Translations under genes and position numbers: made by a program
In this document: positions 12,546 through 22,639 of the stretch, piece by piece
How positions within the stretch are numbered: the stretch's first letter is position 1
Layout of the letters: every line of letters starts with the position of its first letter
The notes under the pieces: model-generated
Seen by the model: only the letters and a program-made list of their open reading frames with translations
What the model was told of the DNA's origin: nothing
Databases searched by the model: none
Assembly (NCBI RefSeq): GCF_002878395.1
Contig: NC_061116.1
Coordinates: 126,244,976-126,308,975, forward strand
Length of the DNA stretch: 64,000 nucleotides
Source: Capsicum annuum
Taxonomy: Eukaryota; Streptophyta; Magnoliopsida; Solanales; Solanaceae
Reading direction: 5' to 3'

Positions 12546-12743
12546 AACATAGCATCAGAGCCTAAGGTTTAAAGAGTCCAAGGGAGTCAGACAAGCCATG
12601 GAACGTAGAGTCTTGATCATAGGTGTGAATTGTGCCATATTTATGAGCAAGAGGTAATGTAACGATTTAGGAAATCATCATTTTCTTTAATGCTCTATCA
12701 TGTCTTGATTTGTCTCTATCTACTTTTAACTCGTGTTCTTATG
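12546..12743 (+). promoter_or_regulatory. Primer-binding site (12550-12562) and leader of element C
   Basis: TAGCATCAGAGCC at 12550-12562 differs at two positions from TGGTATCAGAGCC, the usual complement of the initiator Met tRNA 3' end in plant LTR elements. This identifies LTR C as a 5' LTR. The leader after it (AAAGAGTCCAAGGGAGTC and on) is cut at 12744 by the minus-strand LTR D, so no gag of C is visible. Confidence 0.75.
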
Positions 12744-13704
12744 TGTAATGCCTCGAGTCTGTACCCCGGATGCTACACAGTTCTTACAACCCCGAAGGTC
12801 CTTAAGCTAACCCATGACTGATATCTGTTATGAGCACTGAATAATAATACTGCAATAAATGTGGAAAATAGGACGAAATTACATAAGGTTTAAAATCTAT
12901 AAATACTGATAAAGAATATCAACTAATAATAGTAACCTGCAAAATTGAATACTTTCTGAAAGTCTAGTCTTAAAAGCCTCTAAACTAGATTGTCTGAATG
13001 TGTAGTTGATGGGACAATCCCCCAACTAACTCCATCTATTAAAATATTGCATCTATTGAGAAACTGACATAATAAAATATCGTCGATAGATGAGGACTCA
13101 CTACTAACTCTAACACTATTGGATGAATCTGAATCTATCTATGTGCGGTTGGGAACTTGAGCATCCGAACCTATGATATGAGACATCATAGTGCAAAGAA
13201 AGAGTATGCATCTGTACATGGAATGTACTGGTAATGCTAGATGAGGTAAGTCTGAATCCAAGGGTTCATATGCATGAACAATAACTGACTGAATGATATA
13301 GAGTAACTGAACATGAGAGTACATTGATACTTGATACTATTCTAAAACTGAGTGTGCACGACTATGCATATAAATAAATACTGTGACTGAGCTTGTCTGA
13401 AGCTAATTTCTAAGTTCTAATACTGACTAACTGATATTTAAAGTTACTGATAATTGAGTTATTGATACTGATTTACTATATCTAACAAGCTTGATTTTAT
13501 AGAACTGTACTGAGTTTTATTCTGAAGACTAAAAATGAAACTATAACTGTGGGAGGTAATTATCTAACCGACATACCCCAAATAAGATAACTGAGTTGGG
13601 GTCCAATCTGTGACCCCAGTTGGAAGGGTGTCAGTACCGTGCCACAGGTAAAGACACTGAAGAGTTACCCTCATCTAGCAGGTACTCTAATGAGAATAGT
13701 GAAA

Positions 13705-13817
13705 CCTCAGCTGGCAGGTTAAAACACCTCATCAACCCTCAGCTGGTAGGTTAAAACACCTCATCAACCCTCAACTGGTAGGTTAAAACATCTCATCAAC
13801 CCTAAACTAGCAGGTTT
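13705..13817. repeat. 32-bp minisatellite inside LTR D
   Basis: Repeat starts at 13705, 13737, 13769 and 13801, exactly 32 bp apart, each with CCTCAGCTGGTAGGTTAAAA or a close variant. The last copy is partial. A more divergent related copy (CCTCATCTAGCAGGTACTC) precedes it at about 13669. It lies in the part of the LTR that in sister LTRs holds a single GAGGTAT/GAGCC block, so it is a local expansion. Confidence 0.85.
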
Positions 13818-14806
13818 GATGTCTTAACTTATGCTAGCTACGTAGTTCTGGAATGCAAGGATTGCTTTTAAGGATCACACCCTCTATTGGAAGGTGATCC
13901 CCCATCCTTGGGTTCACTTGGTGCTGAATCTTACTCCCAACTGAAAGATACTAAACTGAGTATATTGAACTTGACTGGACTGATACTGAATTTACTAAGT
14001 TTTTGAGACATGACTAATACTATTAAATAACTGACACTGGCTTTCGGTACATAGCTAAATTATCGGGTATTAAATACCCCCAGGACTCGATAGCTTTAAA
14101 GAAACGCATATAATCTTGAATAACATAACAATCTTCACTTGATCATAATTCATTCATTAAGGCATTTCATCAAACACTTGTAATGCATTAACTTGGAAAT
14201 GAATGGGGAATACATGCTATCATGTCATAATGGCAGTATTTCATCCACATAGGCATTTTATCAAACACATGGGGAGCATGCTTAGATTATACAATAACCA
14301 ACACATATAATTATCATGCCTACATTAATCAACTCACAAATTGAAGGTTTTATCATAAAGATCATATAATTCAACATATACAATGATTAAATTCATAAAA
14401 GCTTGTAATTTAATCATGGACAGAGACCCAACAATAACATGAACATGAATTCAATTCAATTTCAAGCATGTAATTCATAAATCAATATTCTTATAGTTTT
14501 AAAATGGATTCGTGGACTCTATGGGTGAAAGGAACCCATAGATGAACACCTAACATACCTGAATTGATAAATTTTTTGAAGTTCTTGGTGAGTTTCATGA
14601 AATTGACCTTGATTTCTTAGAGCTAGGGTTTATTTTCTTAAGAGAGAATACTTTTAATTTGGGGATAAATTGACTAAGTAATGACTTAAAATGTTTTTAG
14701 GGATTAAATCCCTTATCTAGCCGTGTTAAAATCATGGGAAAAGACTAATTTAACCCTGGACGAAGATTTTAATTTTTGTCAAAATTTTCCTAATTAACCA
14801 CCTAGT

Positions 14807-15058
14807 GCGACACGGAGATATCATGCTATGTATCTGGAAATTACCAACTGGTAATATGACCTATGGCGCGATGCGGTGGTATCACGTTGCCACTTTGGAT
14901 AAGACCTGGAAGTTTACCGCGACGCAGTGACATCGCATTGGAACACTAAATTTGGACAATTATGAAAATTACTAGTGGTGCAACACGCCAATATTGTGGA
15001 GCAACCCTAGAATTTGCCAATTGCCAATTGGGTGGCCTCCGCGACATGCCGACGTGCC
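14807..15058. repeat. Ladder of five GCGAC-type boxes in LTR D
   Basis: Boxes GCGACACG, GCGATGCG, GCGACGCA, GCAACACG and GCGACATG start at 14807, 14868, 14919, 14980 and 15041, spaced 61, 51, 61 and 61 bp. Several are followed by a complementary-looking ATCGC or ACGTGCC, so each box region can pair locally. Family-B LTRs show the same spacing. Confidence 0.75.
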
Positions 15059-15265
15059 ATTTGGCATACTGTCTTACAAAAGTAGCTATAAGTTTTCACC
15101 TTAGTATCAGATTTAGGCAAATTTTATATCGTTAGAAAGCTGACTGAATATCCTATGCATTTGTAAGCATTAAAATTAAAATTACAGAGTATTTAGAAAA
15201 AAAATTATACTGGATAACCCATGTACTAAGGATTAGTTTAAGCTAGGAAAATATAAGGTATTATA

Positions 15266-15775
15266 ATATCTCCCCATTGGGAAAATTCATCCTCGAATAA
15301 GACTGACTAAGCTGAGAAATACTTAGACTGAGTTTACATGCTGAAAATGTATATTAAAGCATGACTACTTAACAAAACTACTAACAAGCTGAGTTCATAT
15401 ACTGAACATGCATATCTAATGCATGGAATACACGACTGAAGCTACTGATAAGCTGTATTTTCATATTGAATATGCATATCTGATGCATGAGTACGTGACT
15501 AAACTGATTCATGAATGCATGACTGAATATGCAACGGTAACTGATACCAAGATTATAACTGCAACTGAACATGGAACTGAGTAAAGCTAAAGAAGACTGT
15601 TACCTTAAGTTGAATTAGAGTTTGTAGAGACGAGGTGAGGATACTTGGTCCGTATATCTGCTTTTGCTTCCCAAGTAGTTCCATCAACGGATTGATTCTA
15701 CTAAAGAACTTTGACTAAGGGAACTTCTTTGTTCCTCAGTCTACAAATCTGATAATCGAGAATGTGGACTAGAAC
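15266..15775 (-). other. 3' untranslated region of element D with degenerate repeats
   Basis: This is the minus-strand spacer between the D chromodomain and LTR D. Three degenerate units of about 61-64 bp start near 15327, 15388 and 15452, each with a GCTGAG-like start and an ATGCATAT or similar core. No coding content is seen. Confidence 0.5.
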
Positions 15776-16798
15776 CTATTCAAAAGAGAGACCATTCTGA
15801 ATATCTACACCCTCTAAGGAAACTATGACTGTTGGGTCACCAATGAATTTATTTAGCAAGGAGACATGGAATACTAGGTGTACTAAATCAAGATCTAAAG
15901 AAAACTCGAGCTTATAAGCTACCTTTTCAAAATATCTAAGAACTCTGTAAAGACTAACATATCGGGGAATGAGCTTTCTCTTCTTGCCGAACCTCTTTAT
16001 TCCCTTCATGGGAGAGATTTTCAAGAACATAAAATCACCAATCTCAAACTCGAGATCCTTTCTCCTCATATCTACTTATGCTTTCTGTCGGACCTGGGAA
16101 GCCCTAAGCCTTTCTCTAATCAGCTAAATCTTCTTTTAAGGCATCAAACACTAAGTCAGTCCCTACTACTGCGACCTCGCCTACCTTAAACCAACAAATT
16201 AGAGATCTACATAACCTACCATAGAGAGCCTCAAATGAAGCCATCTAAATATTAGAGTGATAGTTGTTATTGTATGTGAAGTCGATCAATGGTAAGTGGA
16301 CATCCTAACTACTCTTGAAATCGATAACATAGGATTTTAGTATATCTTCTAGTGTCTGAATAGTCCTTTCTGCTTGACCATTTGTCTAAGGGTGGAAGGC
16401 TATACTGAGGTGAACTCGATTACCAAGACCCTTTTAGAATGCTTTCAAAAAATAAGAGGTAAACTGGGTACCTCTATCTGAGATGATCGATACTGGGACT
16501 CTATGTAACTAGACCAACTCTCTGATATAGAGTTTGGTGTAGTCCTCGACTGAATAGGAAGTATGTACTAGCAAGAAATGAGCTGATTTGGTAATCGTGT
16601 CTATGATAACCCAAATAGAATCATTTTAATGATGAGTACGAGGAAAATCCATCACAAAGGCCACGTTTACTTCTTCCCATTTCCATGTGGGAATTCTAAA
16701 CTCCTATATTGACCCGCTAGGCTTCTGATGCTCAATCTTAACCTGCTGACATGTAGAACACTTAGCTACAAACTCTGCAATATCACTCTTCATCCCAC
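15776..16798 (-). pseudogene. int: Element D integrase and chromodomain, truncated and broken
   Basis: Minus-strand remnant of a Tekay-type integrase. Reading from the right, 16798-16720 encodes the second half of the HHCC domain (GGMKSDIAEFVAK, CSTCQQVK). 16700-16180 encodes the catalytic core with several stops (SIWVI-like segment, SDRGTQF near 16480, a GQAERTIQTLEDI-like segment near 16350). 16069-15776 encodes the chromoviral tail (RRKDLEFEIGD, GKKRKLIPRY, VFHVSLLNKFIG). The frame ends before the chromodomain proper. The upstream part of pol is replaced at 16799 by a LINE fragment. Its 3' LTR follows at 15265. Confidence 0.85.
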
Positions 16799-17105
16799 CT
16801 AAATGTGCCGCATCAAAACATCCATCACCAAGGCAAAAAGAAATGAACTAAGCGTCGATCCTTGATGTAACCCCTTCAAAATAGGAAAGTGCTCTGAGTA
16901 CCCTCCCCCATTCTTAATTTGAGTATTGGCTCCATTGTACATATCCTTAATCACCCTAACATATACTATAGGAACACCTCTAGCCTTTAAACACCTCCAA
17001 AGAACCTCCTTGGGAACTCTATCATATGCCTTCTTTAAGTCGATAAACACCATGTGCAAACCTTTCTTCCTTTCCATATACTACTTCTCAAGTCTTCTAG
17101 GTGTT
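16799..17105 (-). pseudogene. Non-LTR (LINE-type) reverse transcriptase fragment
   Basis: A 92-codon open stretch (17077-16799), extendable upstream to about 17105 through one stop, matches plant LINE reverse transcriptase. It has [16 protein letters not shown] with RVP, then [24 protein letters not shown] and VMDVLMRHI. These are the RT palm segments around the first catalytic Asp and the GLxQGS...SP motif (here GSTLSS). It stops just before the expected F-A-D-D box. No endonuclease or tail is present. It directly abuts the truncated D integrase, so it is either a 5'/3'-truncated insertion or a rearrangement product. Confidence 0.85.
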
Positions 17106-18479
17106 GTAATATGAAGAGGTATTAGTTTTGGTAATTTTTCTTTGTAAGGGTTTTATGTTCTCTATGTAACCTCCTTAATATATGACATATTTAATCAAGT
17201 TATTATCTTATTTCAGTTTATTTTTTTTACTATTTCACTTTTGCCAATGCCTTCAAAATACTTTGATCTATTTGAAGTGCTATTTTCATCTATTTTACTT
17301 GTAATTTTAGCTTATATTTTACTTATAATTTTATATTTGAGTTCAAAGCATTTTAGTGGCCAATTACTTTTTGATTTTATTTCCTTTTGGATCTGAATAT
17401 AACTATGGTAGAAAAATTTTGTCGTGGTCTTAAGTTTAAGAATATTTCCCTCATGGTTTTGAATTTTTTCATGAACTATAATGCTTCATTTGACTTTTTA
17501 GTCACTTTGATAAAAATAAGAGAACTCAGGAACTTTGATACATATAAATCTTCGTCATTATACTGGAAATATGATTGATCGGTGTTTTGCTAGTGTTGGT
17601 TGGGGATATTTTATCTGATTTTTATTCATTTCTCTTTGATAGGTGAATAGGTTCAATCTTTTGATGGCATAAGCTAGGAACTTTTGTCTAGATTTTTGAT
17701 TATTTTACCAACTAAATTCATAGGAACTTTTGATTGCATAAGCCGGGAATATTTGTCTAAATTTTGTTTTGTTTGTAAGGATCTCATTGAATTCATGCTA
17801 GTAATTTTAGGACATCTCCTATTCACTTTAGGCATATTTTTGGAACTTTGGAGATCTTCAAAATCTCATGGGATGTCATGTATAACTATTTTTCTCAATC
17901 TTTTATTGGAACTTTTTGTTATGCACGATTATTGAGCTCTCTGTTTAGAGTATTTTGAATTGTTTAACCACATATTAGTTTGAATAAGAATATGATGATG
18001 TTTTGCAAGTGAATGTTTTGTTTTTCTTACTGCATATTAAGCTTCTATAATGTCCTTTTTGGTGAACTTATCATTGGACAAAGATCATCGACTCTTTTTT
18101 TGAATAGTTGTTGTTTCCTTACATCCAAGAAAAGTATTTAGCTTCATCACCTGAGTAGTCCTTGGTTCTTTGTTTCTTATTGTTTTTGTTTTTTCCTTTG
18201 AAGTGGAGCTCTTAGTCTTTCTTCCCGAGCATACCCTAGTTACATGTTGGGAAGGTCTTTTGATATTTCTTCCCCCTCAAGGAGTTCTCTAGTGCTCAAT
18301 TGCAAGCATGTGCAAACTTGGAAACTGGATAGCTATATTTGATTTGAAGCCTAGGGTACTTCTATCGAGTATTGTCTTTTGCTGCTACACATTATATTTT
18401 GATGCTTCGTTAAAAACCTTATCAGAATAGCCCTCTTTTTGGGATAAGAAAATGATTGAAGGAAAAATAATTATCATGT
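17106..18479. other. Unassigned T-rich region
   Basis: No coding region can be supported. The only internal structure I can see is a near-duplicate of about 37 bp (TTTTGATGGCATAAGC... near 17658 and TTTTGATTGCATAAGC... near 17726) and a GCTTCGTTAAAAACCTTATC motif near 18404 that I associate with plant repeats. It probably includes the 3' non-coding part of minus-strand element F. Confidence 0.35.
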
Positions 18480-18776
18480 GCTTTCAAATTAGATTAGTGT
18501 GTCCTCTTTCACGTGCTTAAATCCCATGTAGCCTCCTTGATTGGACAATACCTCTAGTGAATTTTAATCAATGGAATCTTTTTTAACCTCAACTTTCTGA
18601 CCTGTCCATAATATATAACAACTGGATCTTCCTCAAAAGCTAAACTCTAATATAATTTAATCACATCTCACTAAAGCACATGAAACTCATCCAAAATGTA
18701 CCACCTCAATATACATACATAGAATACAGGATAAACACCGAAAAGAACTGAAGGTAAAGCTACCATATATGCTACC
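18480..18776 (-). pseudogene. int: Chromodomain end of element F (left part, split by E)
   Basis: On the minus strand, 18776 downward encodes a decayed chromoviral C-terminus: a segment resembling the FHVSMLR-type motif near 18720, then a KKIPLIK-like segment and an EATWD-like motif (about 18565-18530), interrupted by stops. It starts exactly at the target duplication of element E, and the matching integrase part resumes on the far side at 28650. The two pieces therefore belong to one older element interrupted by E. Similarity is modest but the order and the join both fit. Confidence 0.6.
18772..18776 (+). repeat. Left target-site duplication of element E (CTACC)
   Basis: CTACC at 18772-18776 is repeated at 28650-28654, directly flanking the two LTRs. 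A 5-bp duplication is the norm for Ty3/gypsy insertion. Confidence 0.9.
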
Positions 18777-21167
18777 TGAAATACCTTGGTTTTTAGACCT
18801 TAGAAAATTTTCTGGAATTATGATATTTGGACCCAATATGACTTAAGGGTATGATCCATATATTAGGATATAGATAGTGTGATCCAATCGTATACTGAAT
18901 AGTGATGGTTGGTGGGATGAATTTTGGTTACTGGAATGGGTACGACTTAGGGGTACGACTTAGGGGTACGATTCATATTGGTGGTTAGGGTCATTTGGTT
19001 CCTTAACTTAATCTTATACTTGGTTAATTAGGGTAGATCTGAGTATGACTGGCTCACCGTGAGCCTTAAGCCAGGGCAGTAGTCATTCTCAAAACTCCTA
19101 TGATGGACAATGTCTAAATCTTTCTTGGGTTTAAATCTACAAAAGGTATGGATAAAGGGTATGAACTGTATACTTTGGATACAACTTGGGCATACTGGAT
19201 AGTGTTGGATCTAAGGGTTGAGGCTAGGATACAAGTGGAGGATACCAATCGTATTAGAGGGTATGACTCGTATGGGGCAGTCGTATCCTTGTGAGGAGAT
19301 TTTGGTGCAACTTAAATGGGGATATTCTGGACATTTTCCCACTTATCCAAATAAGACCCACAACTTCTAACCTATTTGTAAGGTTATTTACCCTATTATT
19401 CCATTTATTAAAACTTAGAAACTCTTCTAAACACTTTACAATTCTCTCAAAAGCTTTTAGGCAAGGGAAGTTAGGGTTTCAAATAGAGGATTGATTTAGG
19501 GCTTGTCTTAGTGATTTCTTACCATCATTATCTTAGTTTAAGGTATGTTCTCTTCCCTCTTTGTTAATTCTAACTAAAGGCATGGTTTTATAAATATTTT
19601 CATGATTTCATTGATTGTATGATTTTGGTTTTCAAATATGATTTGGGGGGTTTTGATATTAAATGGTTGGTTATGGTTTTCCATGATTTTAATTATGCTT
19701 TTATATGCACTAATTATGGTTTGGATAATTGGATTGTATGGGAATGGTTTACTAGTAGTTGGAATTGGTTTTGGTCATAATATGCCCCTAATGTGTTTGA
19801 TAAAATGCTTATAAAGATATGTTCATGAATTGACTACTTTAATGGAACTCTTGTATGTTCTAAAACCTGGTAAAGGAATTATGCATAGTTTAAATAGCTT
19901 AGAAAGGTAGATGGCTAAATGGTTATACTTGAGGGGTACATATAATCCCTCAAGTAGTTTAATATGGTAAATGGAAGGGCACTTGAAAGTTCCTTTAAAC
20001 CTATAAATGGTTGGCTATGAATGAAACTTGCAAGTAAGGATTAGTATGATTACATCAATATCAATGGCCTTAGTTAATGAATGAAAAATAGTTTGGTTAT
20101 TTAGAAATTGGTTTTAATTGGGAAATAATGGTTGGATGTGTATCAAAGCCATGGAATATTGAGGTCTCAAGGGGACCAAAACTAGAAACTCATATTTGCC
20201 GATATGAGGTTGGTCTTGGTGACCATGTGCATGATATCACACTATATTTGGGGGATGTATTAGTCATCCCAAGGGATACTTTCCTGGTCGTGCAGCACGC
20301 ACTAAGGCCCTTTCAGCAGGGGGAGCTAAACCCATATAGCCTGTGGTTGGTTTAGGATAGCAAAGCTACACACCCCAGGTAAAGGTTTTAAAGGCATGAT
20401 AAACCCTATCCTTTTTCCCAACATGGTTATATATGTATATATATGTATGGTTGTGTGCATATAAATCATTTTACTTATTTTTATAAATAGCATTATTTTA
20501 TCCTTACCCTGAGATCATGCTAGCAGTCACTCACTAACCCCGTCTATTGGAAACTATATACCCACGCTATGCAGCAGTTGACCATTCTACTCCTCCTATA
20601 TAGTGATTGACTCAGGGATAATATTTGAACTAAAATGGTGAGCTTCCATCCTTTCAGAAGGCTCTATTTCATGTTATGGACATTTTTAAACATTTTGGTT
20701 TATTTTTGGATATTAGTTTTGGCTATGGTTGGGGGCATGTCCTAATTGGATTTTATTACTCTTTTTGTTAGAGGCATTGTGGTATTTCTATGGGTAATAA
20801 TGAGTGAGATCAGTATTGGTGTTGGCCTTAGTGTTGGAATTAGCTGAAGGGGAGACATCATTCGATAGGAGTGTTGATTGTTCCATCTTATTTCAGTTTG
20901 GAATTAATTATATTATATTTTGGAACATCTTTGGTTATGGCCTGGTTTATGGCCCTTGTTTTGGCATGGTTTGGTATGGTTAGATTGTTGGGATGGTATG
21001 GTTGGACTCAATTAGGTTAGTCTCAGTTGTGATCTTATCCCAGAGTATTTATGTGAGTATCTACACTATCTTGTTACATGCTTGAAATTAAGCCAACTCG
21101 GGGAAGGCGGATGGAGGTTGGGTTGGGTAATAGGGGTGGTTTTTGGTCCTGGTCAAACTTGGGACGC
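18777..21167 (+). repeat. 5' LTR of element E
   Basis: It starts TGAAATACC and matches the LTR at 26263 throughout. Near 18938 it has three head-to-tail copies of a 13-bp unit (GGGTACGACTTAG). Many scattered TACGACT / AGTCGTA motifs, partly palindromic (TACGACTCGTA), occur across the first 500 bp. The last 30-odd bases present in the 3' LTR (CCATTATG... to GTGTCA) are missing here, so the LTR now ends at ...GGGACGC before the primer site. Confidence 0.88.
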
Positions 21168-21173
21168 TGAAGT

Positions 21174-21190
21174 TGGTATCATAGCCTAGG
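21174..21190 (+). promoter_or_regulatory. Primer-binding site of element E
   Basis: TGGTATCATAGCC at 21174-21186 matches the initiator Met tRNA complement (TGGTATCAGAGCC) at 12 of 13 positions. It sits a few bases after the shortened LTR end. Confidence 0.85.
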
Positions 21191-21390
21191 TTTACGGTCA
21201 ATTAGGAGTCCACAAAGTGTCGAGTAGAGTCTCTTTTAGGGATGTGTAGCATGCCACACTCATAAAGGAGAGTCTACAAGGCATTTAGGAATGTTTCACT
21301 TTCTTGTTATTCTATTTTCAATCTTGGAGTCTTAGTCCTAGAATATCCTCTAATCCTTGTTTGTTCGTCTTTCATATCATTCCTCATAGA

Positions 21391-22540
21391 TATGGAACAC
21401 AAGGAAATTCTTCTATCCCATATAAGGGTAATGTTGAAGGGGTGCATCCTACTTCTTGGGTTCTTTTTTGATATCACGGTCCTATTCCTGATAATTCCAA
21501 AGTTTCACCGATTGTTATTAGTCCTCCTCAAGGTGAGGTGACTAATATAGAATTCCATTAGTCTATTCATACTCTTTCTAAATTGGTCATTGCTTAGGTT
21601 GAGCAGGGTACGACTGGTGTTTTGTCTGTTGAGACCACAAGGGTTGGCCAATTTATGAAGATGAGTTCTCCTACTTTTTCTGAAGTGAATATGGAGGAGG
21701 ATCCACAAGGCTTCTTGGATGAAATATAAAATATATTTCGGGTAATGCAGGCTATTAATATGGAGGGGTATATATTGCATCTTATCAGCTCAAAAAGGTT
21801 GCATATTAGTGGTATGAAGAGTGGGACAGGGATAAAGGAGATGTGGAAGTGTTATCTTTAAGGGATGCCTTCTCTGGTGTTTTTCTGGATCATTTCTTTC
21901 CCCAAGAGTTGAGAAAAGAAAAGATGGAATAGTTTGTAAACCTCAAGAAGGGGAGAATGTCTGTCAAGGAATATGCCTTAAACTTTCACTAATTGCCAAG
22001 GTATGCTTCTGATTTGGTGGCTGACATACGAGCTAGAATAAGGAAGTTCACTTCTGGGTTATATTGGGATTTGATTTTGGTGAGCAAGACTACCTTGCTG
22101 ATTAAAGATATAGACATCTCTAGGTTGACTGTTCATATGTAACAGGTAGAGTATGAGAAGAGAAAATAGGAGGAGTTTAGAGATAGGCAGGGTAAGAGGA
22201 GTAGGTTTTCTGACCAGGGAGGTGCTCAGTCTTAGGGTGGTCGAGATGGTGGCAAATAGCAGAAAAAGAAGTGGGGGAGTTCTGGTTCTTACTTATGTGT
22301 TAGTGCTCTTAACTAATCGCGTGATAGGCATCATCATGGTGGTGACAATTTCTGGGCACAGGTTGCCCAATCTCAGGTAAGCGAAGGTCAGTCAGTTTTT
22401 TCATGCCCTCATTAGTTCTGTGGTCATCCTCATTGTTGTTATTATAATGAAGGAAGAGATAAATACTTCAAGTATGGCCAGGCAGGCCATTGGCTCAGGG
22501 ACTATTTGGTTAATAAGGTTACTACGGGGGCGAATAAGAT
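21391..22540 (+). pseudogene. gag: Element E gag, broken, zinc knuckle cysteines lost
   Basis: Structural capsid/nucleocapsid region. The start is probably the ATG at 21391 (MEHKEILL). The Retrotrans_gag-like part lies around 21650-22130: FMKMSSPTFSE, EEDPQGFLDE, then in another frame FLDHFFPQELR and MSVKEYALNFH. It is split by stops and at least one frameshift. The zinc knuckle at 22464-22505 reads Tyr-X2-Tyr-X4-His-X4-Tyr: all three Cys codons of the CCHC motif are now TAC or TAT, while the His and the flanking GQAGHWLRD are kept. It cannot bind zinc as written. It is followed by a Pro/Ser/Thr-rich linker into the protease. Confidence 0.8.
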
Positions 22541-22639
22541 TCTTGTGGCTTCATTTTCTGCTCCCACACCTGGTGGTGTGACATCTACTTCTGTTACTTC
22601 TCTTGGTTCTAATATTGGTCGAAACAGATTGTACACTTT

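Larger units (their letters stand above)
12744..15265 (-). repeat. LTR D, 3' LTR of minus-strand element D
   Basis: Read on the minus strand it begins after a purine run (CAATGGGGAGATAT) with TATAATACC, a decayed TG start, and ends ...GGCATTACA at 12744, about 2.5 kb long. It lies directly downstream of the D chromodomain, so it is the 3' LTR. It contains a ladder of GCGAC-type boxes (14807-15050) and a 32-bp minisatellite (13705-13817). It appears to have landed in the leader of element C. The partner LTR is not visible, as element D is truncated. Confidence 0.8.

Noticed and set aside
13669..13817. Possible CRISPR-like array (regular 32-bp repeats)
   Set aside because: The units are head-to-tail without unique spacers, inside a plant LTR. 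It is a minisatellite.
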